64,000 nucleotides of DNA from positions 124,001 through 188,000 of the forward strand of contig NZ_JACSNR010000005.1 of NCBI RefSeq assembly GCF_016901815.1. The letters run 5' to 3'. Source of the stretch: Hydrogenoanaerobacterium saccharovorans (GTDB lineage: Bacteria > Bacillota > Clostridia > Oscillospirales > Ruminococcaceae). The notes under the pieces are model-generated. The model was not told the DNA's origin. It worked only from the letters and a program-made list of their open reading frames with translations, and did no database searches. Shown piece by piece: positions 1 through 7,221 of the stretch. Positions within the stretch are counted from its first letter, which is position 1; each line of letters begins with the position of its first letter. Made by a program: the position numbers and the translations under genes.

Positions 1-752
1 TTTTTTATGGGAAGGGCCTGTTCTGCCAGACGGCGGGAGATCACCGAAAGCCCCTGTCCCCGGGCCACGGCTTCCAGAATCGAATCGGCACTGTGGCAGA
101 CCCATTTGGCACGGACATGGATGCCCCGGTGCTCCAGTTCCGCTCCGAACTGTTCCCGGGTGCCGCTGCCCGGTTCCCGCAGCACAAAGGGCTCGCCTTC
201 CAGGTCTGCCATGGTGATCCGAGTCCGGCTGCAGAACGGATGCCCCTCGGCACAGATCAGCACCAGTTCGTCCCGGAGCACCGGGCGGGAGAGAAGATCC
301 GGCTCGGTCACATCGCCTTCCACCAGGCCGAAGTCCAGCTCACTGGAGAGGATCTTTTCCTCGATAACCCGGGTGTTGTCCACCAACACTTCCACGGTGT
401 CCGATGGGTTCTCCGCCTCGAACCGGGCTACCAGCGCAGGCAGTATGCAGCTGCCCACGGTGATGGTGGCGCCCACCCGGAGGGTCCGGTTCCGGGAGGC
501 ATAGTGCAGGTCCCGTTCCATCTCCTCAAATAAAGCGGTGATATGCCGGGCATAATCCAGAAGCTGGCGTCCTTCCCGGGTGATGTAGAGCCGTCGGGAA
601 AGCCGCTCAAACAGCCGGATGCCATACTCATTTTCGATTTCGGCGATCACCTGGCTCACAGTGGGCTGGGCAATGTACAGCTCCCGGGCAGCGGCACTCA
701 TGCTGCCGGCCTGGGCAACGGCAATGAAGATTTTCAGATGGCGGAAGGTCAT
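1..752 (-). CDS. LysR-family transcriptional regulator (partial, C-terminus off window)
   Basis: DNA-binding regulator, transcribed divergently from the siroheme protein gene and so probably its regulator. The first 250 residues are visible. They begin with ATG (complement of 750-752) and a winged HTH at about residues 16-38 (SMSAAAREL, then QPTVSQVIAEIE), which is the standard LysR N-terminus. A substrate-binding domain with GATITVGSCILP near residue 95 and FVLREPGSGTREQ follows. The frame is still open at the left edge, so roughly the last 40-50 residues are missing. The nearest functional analogue is CysL, which activates sulfite reductase genes in Bacillus. That assignment is inferred from the neighbour, not from diagnostic residues. 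The LysR family call is very secure; the ligand is unknown. Confidence 0.93.
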   Translation of the reverse strand, partial: MTFRHLKIFIAVAQAGSMSAAARELYIAQPTVSQVIAEIENEYGIRLFERLSRRLYITREGRQLLDYARHITALFEEMERDLHYASRNRTLRVGATITVGSCILPALVARFEAENPSDTVEVLVDNTRVIEEKILSSELDFGLVEGDVTEPDLLSRPVLRDELVLICAEGHPFCSRTRITMADLEGEPFVLREPGSGTREQFGAELEHRGIHVRAKWVCHSADSILEAVARGQGLSVISRRLAEQALPIK

Positions 753-809
753 GGCAGAACGCTCCTTTGCGATATATAGGCAAAATACTATCGATATAAT
801 CCAATATTA

Positions 810-842
810 CTATTTTACCAATAGAACCGCAAGAAGTATAAT
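810..842 (+). promoter_or_regulatory. Promoter of siroheme protein gene with overlapping LysR-type box
   Basis: TTTACC (814-819), a 17-bp spacer and TATAAT (837-842) form a plausible sigma-A promoter. The -35 box sits inside an inverted repeat, CTATT-ttacc-AATAG (810-824), which has the T-N11-A form of LysR operators. The divergent regulator starts at 752, so this 134-bp spacer is the natural control region for both genes. The promoter match is moderate and the operator is inferred. Confidence 0.55.
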
Positions 843-886
843 AGCATTGTTATGGAAAAAACAAAGATAAAAAAGGGGTATTGAAT

Positions 887-1822
887 ATGGCACTTCAGGA
901 ACAGGATATTAAGCGTGTAAAAGGACAGGGCTTCCTGCTCAACCGGGGAACTGAGGAATTCTCCGGACGCATCATCACAGAAAACGGCGTGCTCACAGCG
1001 GCACAGATGCGCTGCCTGAGCGAAGCAGCGGAAAAGTACGGCAACGGCAAGATCACTTTCACTTCCCGTCTGACCGTGGAGCTGCCCGGCATCGCCTATG
1101 AGAATATCACTCCGTTCATCGAGTTTGTGGGCCAGGAGGGTATGGTTACCGGCGGTACCGGTTCCAAGGTGCGTCCGGTGGTATCCTGCAAGGGTACAAC
1201 CTGTGTCTTTGGTCTGTATGACACCCAGGAGCTGGCCCGGGAGATCCACGAGCGGTTCTATGTGGCTTATCACGATGTAACCCTGCCGCACAAGTTCAAG
1301 ATCGCTGTGGGCGGCTGTCCCAACAACTGTGTCAAGCCGGACCTCAACGACCTGGGTATTGTGGGTCAGCGGGTACCTTCTCTCTCGGCTGACAAGTGCC
1401 GTGGCTGCGGCAAGTGCGGCGTACAGGAGGCCTGCCCCATGGCAGCCACTGTCCGGGCAGACGGCAAGGTGAGCATTGATCCCACGATCTGCAACAACTG
1501 CGGACGCTGTGCCGGCAAGTGCCCCTTCGGCGCTCTGGAAACCGGCGAGACCCTCTACAAGGTCTATGTAGGCGGACGCTGGGGCAAGAAGGTACGCATG
1601 GGCAGTCCGCTCCAGAAGCTGTTCACCCGGGAAGAGGTACTGAATGTGGTAGAAAAGGCCATTCTGCTCTTCAAGAGTAAGGGTGAGAGCGGCGAGCGTT
1701 TCGGTCAGACTGTGGACCGTCTGGGCGTGGAGAAGGTAGAGAAGATGCTCATTGCGGACAACCTGCTCAAGCGCAAGGAAGAGATTCTGGAGATGGAGAC
1801 CATCGGAGGCGCAAAATGCTGA
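887..1822 (+). CDS. Siroheme/4Fe-4S sulfite (nitrite) reductase-like protein with ferredoxin domain
   Basis: Redox protein of the sulfite/nitrite reductase half-domain family, resembling AsrC-type anaerobic sulfite reductase subunits. The siroheme-[4Fe-4S] ligands are visible as Cys101-x5-Cys106 (SCKGTTC) and Cys144-x3-Cys148 (GGCPNNC). A two-cluster ferredoxin insert follows, with Cys171/174/177/183 and Cys202/205/208/212. ATG 887 is chosen over the in-frame TTG at 881 because it spaces better from the AAAAGGGG ribosome site. There are no AsrA/AsrB partners nearby. Instead the stop codon overlaps the start of a metal-chelate binding lipoprotein, which suggests coupled expression with an importer. 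The substrate could be sulfite, nitrite or another small molecule. The cofactor set is clear; the reaction is inferred. Confidence 0.85.
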   Translation: MALQEQDIKRVKGQGFLLNRGTEEFSGRIITENGVLTAAQMRCLSEAAEKYGNGKITFTSRLTVELPGIAYENITPFIEFVGQEGMVTGGTGSKVRPVVSCKGTTCVFGLYDTQELAREIHERFYVAYHDVTLPHKFKIAVGGCPNNCVKPDLNDLGIVGQRVPSLSADKCRGCGKCGVQEACPMAATVRADGKVSIDPTICNNCGRCAGKCPFGALETGETLYKVYVGGRWGKKVRMGSPLQKLFTREEVLNVVEKAILLFKSKGESGERFGQTVDRLGVEKVEKMLIADNLLKRKEEILEMETIGGAKC

Positions 1823-2796
1823 CAAAACGCATCCTGGCTCTGCTGGCAGCGGGTGTGATGGCCTGTACTGTACTGGCAGGCTGTACTTCCGCCCCGCAGA
1901 ACGGCACAGAATCCTCCTCCCAGACCGCACAGACTGAGGCCTATTACACCTTCACCGACGCTCTGGGCAAAGAGGTCGTGCTGGAAGCACAGCCCGAGCG
2001 TGTGGCAGTGCTGATGGGCTCCTATGCGGAGACCTGGACTCTGGCAGGCGGTATGCCGGTGGGCGTCACCGATGACTATATGACCGAGCGGGGTATGGAA
2101 GTCGGCGAGGACACCAAGGTGATCGGCACTGTCAAGGAGCCGAATACCGAGGAACTGCTGGCACTGGACCCGGACTTTGTGATTCTTTCCACCGATGTGG
2201 AAAGCCATGTGAATCTGGACAACACCCTGACCCAGGCGGGAATCCCCCATGCTTACTTCAAGGTGGAGGCCTTTGAGGACTATCTTTCCATGCTGAAGAT
2301 CTGCACCGACATCACCGGACGGGAGGATCTCTATGAGGAAAACGGCCTGAATATCCAGAAGCAGATTGATGAGATCCTTGCCAAGGTGGAGGCAGCCAAG
2401 CCGGAAGAGCAGCCCACAGTGCTGTTTATCCGGGCGCTGTCCACCACAGCCAAGGCCAAGGCAGATGACAATATGACCTGTCAGATGCTGGAAGAGCTGG
2501 GAACTGACAACATTGCAGCCCGACACCAGTCGCTGCTGGAGGATCTGAGCATGGAGACCATCATCGCCGAGGACCCGGACTATATCTTTGTCACCACCAT
2601 GGGCGACTCCCAGAAGGCCATTGATGCCCTCAAAGCCGGAATTGAATCCAATCCTGCCTGGGGCAGTCTGTCGGCGGTGCAGAACGGACGCTATCTGATC
2701 CTGCCCAAGGATCTGTTCCACTACAAGCCCAATGCAAGATGGGCTGAAAGCTATGAATATCTGGCCCGGATTCTCTATCCGGACCTCTTTGAATAA
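1816..2796 (+). CDS. ABC transporter substrate-binding lipoprotein, FecB/BtuF (TroA) type
   Basis: Extracellular lipid-anchored receptor of a metal-chelate importer. The signal peptide ends in lipobox LAGC with Cys23, followed by a Ser/Thr/Gln tether. The mature part has the periplasmic-binding signature of the siderophore/heme/cobalamin class: ALGKEVVLEAQPERVAVLMGSYAE, NTEELLALDPDFVIL, and ESNPAWGSLSAVQNGRYLILP near the C-terminus. The start codon overlaps the upstream stop (ATGCTGA), and the downstream permease start overlaps this stop, so the three transporter genes and the siroheme gene appear to be one operon. The ligand is not readable; iron-siderophore, heme, corrinoid and oxyanion binders all share this fold. 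Confidence 0.9.
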   Translation: MLTKRILALLAAGVMACTVLAGCTSAPQNGTESSSQTAQTEAYYTFTDALGKEVVLEAQPERVAVLMGSYAETWTLAGGMPVGVTDDYMTERGMEVGEDTKVIGTVKEPNTEELLALDPDFVILSTDVESHVNLDNTLTQAGIPHAYFKVEAFEDYLSMLKICTDITGREDLYEENGLNIQKQIDEILAKVEAAKPEEQPTVLFIRALSTTAKAKADDNMTCQMLEELGTDNIAARHQSLLEDLSMETIIAEDPDYIFVTTMGDSQKAIDALKAGIESNPAWGSLSAVQNGRYLILPKDLFHYKPNARWAESYEYLARILYPDLFE

Positions 2797-3796
2797 GGAG
2801 CGGGCCGGACGCCGGGAGGCGATCCTGCTGGTGTCCGGTGTGCTGCTCCTGGTTCTGGCAGCCGCCAGCATCTGCATGGGAGCAGTACCGGTGACCCTCC
2901 GGGAACTGGCAGAGGCGCTCACCACCGGAGAGACCGCCACCTCCGCAGGCCGGATCATCTGGTTTGTGCGGATGCCCCGGACCCTGGCTGCCATCCTGGC
3001 CGGATCGGCGCTGGCAGTGTCCGGCGCTGTGCTCCAGACCGTGCTGAATAACCCGCTGGCAAGCCCGAGCATCATCGGCGTCAATGCCGGTTCAGGGCTG
3101 TTTACCATCGCTCTGGCGGCCTTTTTCCCGGGCGCGGTGCGGTATACGCCCGCAGCGGCCTTCCTGGGAGCGCTGTTTGCCGTGTTTGCCGTCTATGGCA
3201 TCGCCCGGAAAACCGGCGCTTCCCGGATGACCATCGTGCTCTCAGGTGTGGCGGTGTCCAGCTTCCTGAGCGCCTTCACCGATGCCATCCTCACCTTTGT
3301 CCCTGATACCCAGATGAACCGCATGGCCTTTCTCATCGGCAGTTTCTCCGGCGTGTCCATGGATCAGGTGCGGTTTGCCGCCGGATATATCCTCTTTGGC
3401 GTGGCGGTATCGGTGGTGCTCAGCTATGACATGAATGTCCTGGCGCTGGGAGAGGAAACTGCCGCCTCCCTGGGGCTGCGCACCGGACTCTACCGCATGG
3501 TATTTCTGGTGACTGCCGCTCTGCTGGCAGGCAGCGCCGTGAGCTTTTCCGGCCTGATCGGCTTTGTGGGGCTCATTGTTCCCCATGCCGGACGGATGCT
3601 GGTGGGACAGGATAACCGGTATCTGATTCCGCTGTGCGTGCTGCTGGGCGGAGCGTTCACACTGGGCTGCGACATCATCGCCCGGGTGCTGTTCGCCCCG
3701 TTTGAGCTGCCGGTGGGAATTGTCATGTCCTTCCTGGGCGGGCCCTTCTTCATCTATCTTCTGCTGAGCCGAAAGGGGAGAAAATCGCTTGATTGA
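2789..3796 (+). CDS. FecCD-family ABC transporter permease
   Basis: Membrane-spanning subunit of the metal-chelate importer. Family signatures are RMPRTLAAILAGSALAVSGAVLQ, NPLASPSIIGVNAGSG, EETAASLG and GLIGFVGLIVPHAGRMLVG, the last being the ATPase-coupling helix. Hydrophobicity supports about ten transmembrane segments. I take the TTG at 2789 as the start because it gives a normal short cytoplasmic N-terminus (MNKERAGRR) before the first helix and overlaps the previous stop by eight bases. ATG codons at 2732 or 2753 would add residues embedded in the preceding gene. About 335 residues, normal for the family. Confidence 0.92.
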   Translation: MNKERAGRREAILLVSGVLLLVLAAASICMGAVPVTLRELAEALTTGETATSAGRIIWFVRMPRTLAAILAGSALAVSGAVLQTVLNNPLASPSIIGVNAGSGLFTIALAAFFPGAVRYTPAAAFLGALFAVFAVYGIARKTGASRMTIVLSGVAVSSFLSAFTDAILTFVPDTQMNRMAFLIGSFSGVSMDQVRFAAGYILFGVAVSVVLSYDMNVLALGEETAASLGLRTGLYRMVFLVTAALLAGSAVSFSGLIGFVGLIVPHAGRMLVGQDNRYLIPLCVLLGGAFTLGCDIIARVLFAPFELPVGIVMSFLGGPFFIYLLLSRKGRKSLD

Positions 3797-4553
3797 ACTG
3801 CGTCACATCACAGCCGGATATGGCGGCGAGGCAGTGTTGCGGGATTTCTCGGTGCGGTTCTCCCCGGGGAAGATCACCGGTATCCTCGGGCGCAACGGCT
3901 GCGGCAAGTCCACGCTGCTCAAAACAGCGGCGGGGCTGCTCCGTCCCATGAGCGGCGAGGTGCTGGTGGACGGACGCCCCCTCGGTGACTATGCCCCCAA
4001 GGAGCTGGCAAGACAGATTGCCGTCCTGCCCCAGAGCCGGGAGGTTCCGGCTATTACAGTGGAATCACTGGTGATGCACGGGCGGTTCCCCTATCTGGGA
4101 TTCCCCCGGAAGCCCCGTCCCGAGGACCGGCAGGCGGTACAGCGTGCCATGGAACAGGCCGGGGTGGAAGCGCTCCGGCAGAAGGCACTCAGCGCCCTGT
4201 CCGGCGGTGAGCGGCAGAAGGTATACCTTGCCATGGTGCTGGCTCAGGACACCCCGGTGATCCTCATGGACGAGCCCACCACCTACCTGGACATCAACCA
4301 CCAGTTTGAACTGCTGCGGCTGATCCGGGGACTGGGCGGACAGGGGAGGACTGTGCTGTGCGTCATGCACGATCTCGGACAGGCGCTGGAGGTCTGCGAC
4401 GAGATCTGCCTGGTGGAGCGGGGAGCTCTCCTTGCCCACGATACGGCAGCGGCAGTCTTTGATTCCCATGCCATTGACCGGGTGTTCGGCGTCACCTCCG
4501 AAGCGGTGACCGACTCCGCGGGTCAGCGGCACTATCTGTTCCGGGAAGCATAG
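3789..4553 (+). CDS. Iron-chelate/cobalamin-type ABC transporter ATP-binding protein
   Basis: Cytoplasmic ATPase energising the FecCD permease. Walker A is GRNGCGKST (34-42), the Q-loop lies in LPQSREV, the signature is LSGGE (137-141), and Walker B is VILMDE (157-162) followed by PTTYLD. The switch histidine is in VMHDLGQAL. The start is TTG 3789, preceded by AGGGGAGA and overlapping the permease end by eight bases. The 254-residue length is typical of FecE/BtuD proteins. It is the last gene of the operon and a strong terminator follows. Confidence 0.95.
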   Translation: MIELRHITAGYGGEAVLRDFSVRFSPGKITGILGRNGCGKSTLLKTAAGLLRPMSGEVLVDGRPLGDYAPKELARQIAVLPQSREVPAITVESLVMHGRFPYLGFPRKPRPEDRQAVQRAMEQAGVEALRQKALSALSGGERQKVYLAMVLAQDTPVILMDEPTTYLDINHQFELLRLIRGLGGQGRTVLCVMHDLGQALEVCDEICLVERGALLAHDTAAAVFDSHAIDRVFGVTSEAVTDSAGQRHYLFREA

Positions 4554-4573
4554 CGGGACAGACAACCAGACAG

Positions 4574-4610
4574 AAAAAATCCCGGCACGGGAAATGTGCC
4601 GGGATTTTTT
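4574..4610. terminator. Bidirectional intrinsic terminator
   Basis: AAAAAATCCCGGCAC pairs with GTGCCGGGATTTTTT around a short loop. The A-run and T-run on either side let it serve both the importer operon and the convergent lipoprotein gene. Confidence 0.9.
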
Positions 4611-4623
4611 GCGTTCTGTGGGA

Positions 4624-5535
4624 TTATGCGTTCTGCGAGAGGTCAATGATGAACTGACGCAGCTTGGCAGCCGAGCCTTCAGAAAGTGTGTAGACAATGG
4701 TCTGGCCCAGGTCGGAACTGTAAAGATAATAGGTCGAGCCGCCAGGATCAGGGGTCATTGCATATTCACCGTATCCGTGTCCCCAATACTTGACTCCAGA
4801 ATCGAACTGAATCGTTACATCATAAAGACTGGAGGGAGTATTCGGATTGATGATGGAGTCCACTATTTCTGGTTCTTTGGAGGGTGTGGCAGTGAGATTA
4901 TGCTTCAGATAGTCCGAGATTTGGGCAATCAGAGCCGGGTCAGAGGTAGTGATCTCTCCCAGATTGCAGCTCATAGTGATCTCAGTGATCTTTGAGGTGG
5001 TCATGTGTGTATACCAGTGCAGGTTCTTCTCACTCTGGGCGTTGTAGGCACTCTCCCATACACTGTGGAGCGGCGAGCCCTCTCCCAGCCAGACATAGTG
5101 CCGCCCGGCGTCGGTGAAGAGAATGATCGCCCGGGAGCCGGAGTCATCGTTTGCTTCGGCAGCCTCGGTCAGATCGTCCATCACCGGCTCCAGCAGCGTG
5201 AGCGGGCAGTCGGCAGTGAAATGGAGGTCATAGTCCAGCGCAGCGGCTTCCAGAACAGTCTCGCCCTGGAAGGTGAGGGTCGGCTGGGCTGCCTGGGACG
5301 AGCTGCCGGAATCAGCAGGCGTTTCGGGTACAGAGCCGGGCTCGGCTTCAGAGGGCAGTTCCTCTGCTTCGGAGGAACTCTCCTCCGGTTCGGACGGGAA
5401 CTCTTCCGGCTGGGAAGAGCTGCTTGCCGATGGGCTGTCCGAGGCGGTCGAGGACGGCTCGGATGAGCAGCCGGCAGCAGCGAGCATCAGCAGTGCCGCC
5501 AGAAGAAGCGCGCACAGGCGGCGGGTTAATTTCAT
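4624..5535 (-). CDS. Hypothetical lipoprotein with Ser/Glu-rich tether
   Basis: Predicted lipid-anchored extracellular protein of 303 residues. The start is ATG 5535 behind AAGGAGG, and the signal peptide ends in AAAGC with Cys23. A low-complexity Ser/Glu/Pro linker of about 60 residues follows. The globular part (LTFQGETVLEAAALDYDLHF... to KLRQFIIDLSQNA) is not a family I recognise; it contains IITSD-like and TIQFDSG strands suggesting a mixed alpha/beta or beta-sandwich fold. The third of the gene nearest the stop looks more AT-rich than the tether-encoding part, hinting at a different history for the C-terminal domain. It is transcribed alone, convergent to the importer operon. Confidence 0.8.
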   Translation of the reverse strand: MKLTRRLCALLLAALLMLAAAGCSSEPSSTASDSPSASSSSQPEEFPSEPEESSSEAEELPSEAEPGSVPETPADSGSSSQAAQPTLTFQGETVLEAAALDYDLHFTADCPLTLLEPVMDDLTEAAEANDDSGSRAIILFTDAGRHYVWLGEGSPLHSVWESAYNAQSEKNLHWYTHMTTSKITEITMSCNLGEITTSDPALIAQISDYLKHNLTATPSKEPEIVDSIINPNTPSSLYDVTIQFDSGVKYWGHGYGEYAMTPDPGGSTYYLYSSDLGQTIVYTLSEGSAAKLRQFIIDLSQNA

Positions 5536-5572
5536 GGGAATTCCTCCTTTTCTGCGGGGTTCTGTTACCCAC

Positions 5573-5601
5573 ATTATAATACAGGAACTGGAAGCGGACA
5601 A
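5573..5601 (-). promoter_or_regulatory. Sigma-A promoter of the lipoprotein gene
   Basis: On the minus strand TTGTCC (5601-5596), a 17-bp spacer and TATAAT (5578-5573) lie about 40 bp before the start codon. Confidence 0.7.
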
Positions 5602-5720
5602 GCCGGTATAGGGGATTTTGATGGAAACAGACAGGTTTCACAGGGTTAAAATAGGGAAAAGGACGGATTTATCCCAGTCAAACCCCGGGAAATACCAATC
5701 AGAAACCGGTGATTTTCCTG

Positions 5721-5749
5721 TTGACGAAAGAATACCGGTATGGTATAGT
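5721..5749 (+). promoter_or_regulatory. Sigma-A promoter of the DUF3793-flavodoxin operon
   Basis: TTGACG, a 17-bp spacer and TATAGT, with an extended -10 TG (ATGGTATAGT). It is close to consensus, and the palindrome described next lies directly downstream. Confidence 0.8.
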
Positions 5750-5756
5750 ATTATCA

Positions 5757-5774
5757 AGTTAGTTAAAACTAACT
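5757..5774. promoter_or_regulatory. Palindromic operator, DtxR/IdeR/MntR-like
   Basis: AGTTAGTT-AA-AACTAACT is a perfect 8-2-8 inverted repeat starting eight bases after the -10 box, where a bound repressor would block initiation. Its TTAG...CTAA core resembles sites of metal-dependent DtxR-family repressors. The regulated genes (DUF3793 and flavodoxin) would fit iron limitation. The palindrome is directly visible; the regulator is inferred. Confidence 0.65.
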
Positions 5775-5820
5775 GAACTGAAACAACACCCTTGACCCCC
5801 AGGCGGAAGGAGGAAGAACC

Positions 5821-6375
5821 ATGCTGGAACACTATCTGATCGGACACTGTTCCCCCACACTGGCAAACCTGAAAACAGCCAATCTCTTTGGTTACCGGTA
5901 TGATCGGGCGGAGGAGCTCATTGTTCAGCTGACAGAGCTCCGGCAGCAGCTTCTTCCCCGGGGAGTGGAACTGCGGCTTCTGCAGCTGGGACCGGACCGG
6001 GCTCTGATCTATGTCTATCGGATCAGACGGCTGGTACGGGATCTGGCTGACCCGGAGATCCGGCAGTTCCTGGCAGACTGCGGCTATCGGGATTTTTCTG
6101 TGGAGGGCGCGCTGGCACATCTGGCGCGGCGCATCATGGAAAAAGGTGGAGAATTCCCGCATGAGATCGGTCTGTTTCTCGGCTATCCGCTGGGGGATGT
6201 CAAGGGCTTTATCAAACACAGAGGTCAGAACTGCAAATGCACCGGCTGCTGGAAGGTATACTGTGATGAGCGGGAAGCCAGACGCCAGTTCTGCCGGTTC
6301 GAAAAGTGCAGATCCATTTACTGCCGGCTGTACCGGGAGGGAAGAGCTCTTTCCCGGCTGACAGTGGCGGCATGA
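5821..6375 (+). CDS. DUF3793 family cysteine-rich protein
   Basis: Cytoplasmic protein of 184 residues of unknown biochemical function, recognised by HCSPTLANLKTANLF at residues 9-23, FLGYPLGDVKGFIKH (119-133) and the terminal Cys cluster. Cysteines at 138, 140, 143, 148, 158, 163 and 168 could hold a metal or Fe-S cluster. The start codon follows GGAGGAAGAACC. A flavodoxin gene lies 33 bp downstream, an arrangement that recurs in gut Clostridia, and both genes sit behind a DtxR-like operator, so a role in iron-sparing or redox chemistry is likely but unproven. Confidence 0.8.
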   Translation: MLEHYLIGHCSPTLANLKTANLFGYRYDRAEELIVQLTELRQQLLPRGVELRLLQLGPDRALIYVYRIRRLVRDLADPEIRQFLADCGYRDFSVEGALAHLARRIMEKGGEFPHEIGLFLGYPLGDVKGFIKHRGQNCKCTGCWKVYCDEREARRQFCRFEKCRSIYCRLYREGRALSRLTVAA

Positions 6376-6408
6376 TCTCCTGACACGAAAGTGAGGCTGA
6401 TTTACACA

Positions 6409-6831
6409 ATGAGCAAAGCTGCGATTGTATATTGGAGCGGCACCGGCAACACCGAACTCATGGCACAGAAAGTGCTGGAAGGAGCCCGGGCTGCCGGAGC
6501 GGAAGCACTGATTTTCCAGGCGGCGGATTTTTCTGCCGATAAGATGGACGAATTTGACGCCATTGCATTCGGATGTCCGTCCATGGGCGCCGAACAGCTG
6601 GAGGAAAGTGAATTCGAGCCCATGTTCACAGCCTGCCGACCGGGACTGCGGGGCAAGAAGATCGCCCTGTTCGGTTCCTATGGCTGGGGCGACGGGGAAT
6701 GGATGCGCACCTGGGAAGCCGACTGCCGTGCCGATGGCGCACAGCTGTTGGCAGAGCCGGTGATCTGCAATGAGATCCCCGATGCCGATGCGCAGGAGGC
6801 CTGCATCGCCCTGGGACGCGCCCTGGCCTGA
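6409..6831 (+). CDS. Flavodoxin
   Basis: Small FMN electron carrier of 140 residues that can replace ferredoxin under iron limitation. The FMN phosphate loop SGTGNT (10-15) follows a hydrophobic first strand, FGCPSMGAEQLE supplies the 50s-type loop, and GSYGWGDGEWM is the 90s-type flavin loop. ATG 6409 is preferred to an in-frame GTG at 6391 because it places the phosphate loop at the usual residue. Operon with the DUF3793 gene. The short-chain type suits an anaerobic Clostridium. Confidence 0.93.
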   Translation: MSKAAIVYWSGTGNTELMAQKVLEGARAAGAEALIFQAADFSADKMDEFDAIAFGCPSMGAEQLEESEFEPMFTACRPGLRGKKIALFGSYGWGDGEWMRTWEADCRADGAQLLAEPVICNEIPDADAQEACIALGRALA

Positions 6832-7023
6832 CGAATTCTCCCTTTGGATGACACGCACAAGTTTCCACAACTTCTTTTTTACCCTTTTGATTTTACGGGC
6901 TGGTTCCGGTTTTTACCCGGCTGGGATCAGCAGTCAGAAATTTACCCCTTCTGATTTTTCCATAATGGGCGGACCGGGCCTTACCCTCCCGGCTGCCAAC
7001 TCCTTTTGATTACCCCTGAAGCC
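6832..7023. other. Intergenic region with repeated TTTACCC/TTTTGATT motifs
   Basis: No coding frame is credible. Variants of TTTTTACCC occur near 6876, 6910, 6941 and 6981, and TTTTGATT-like words near 6885, 6950 and 7004, giving a loose pyrimidine-rich tandem pattern that ends at the terminator. Confidence 0.4.
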
Positions 7024-7056
7024 AAAAAAGACCGGATGTATGCCCCGGTCTTTTTT
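7024..7056. terminator. Intrinsic terminator
   Basis: AAAAAAGACCGG and CCGGTCTTTTTT form the stem around an eight-to-ten-base loop. It lies about 190 bp after the flavodoxin stop and could work on both strands. Confidence 0.85.
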
Positions 7057-7133
7057 GCCGTTCAGCGAAACATTTCGGGAAGGCATGACCCGGGATTCCT
7101 GTCCGGCATGACGGGACAACCGGGCCGGAAAGT

Positions 7134-7165
7134 GGTATAATAGCTGTAAAAGAGGCTATTATACC
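7134..7165. promoter_or_regulatory. Promoter -10 box inside an 11-bp inverted repeat
   Basis: GGTATAATAGC (7134-7144) and GCTATTATACC (7155-7165) are perfect reverse complements separated by ten bases. The left arm contains an extended -10 (TGGTATAAT). Either arm is an obvious repressor half-site for the following membrane-protein gene. Confidence 0.55.
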
Positions 7166-7221
7166 TGTTTTAGGCCGGACGATCCGCAGGCCAAACCTGC
7201 TGCCCGAAGGAGGACTGAGCG

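Noticed and set aside
2732-2788. Longer N-terminus for the FecCD permease from ATG 2732
   Set aside because: It lies within the receptor gene, reads as that gene's shifted frame, and would place about 20 unlike residues before the normal start.
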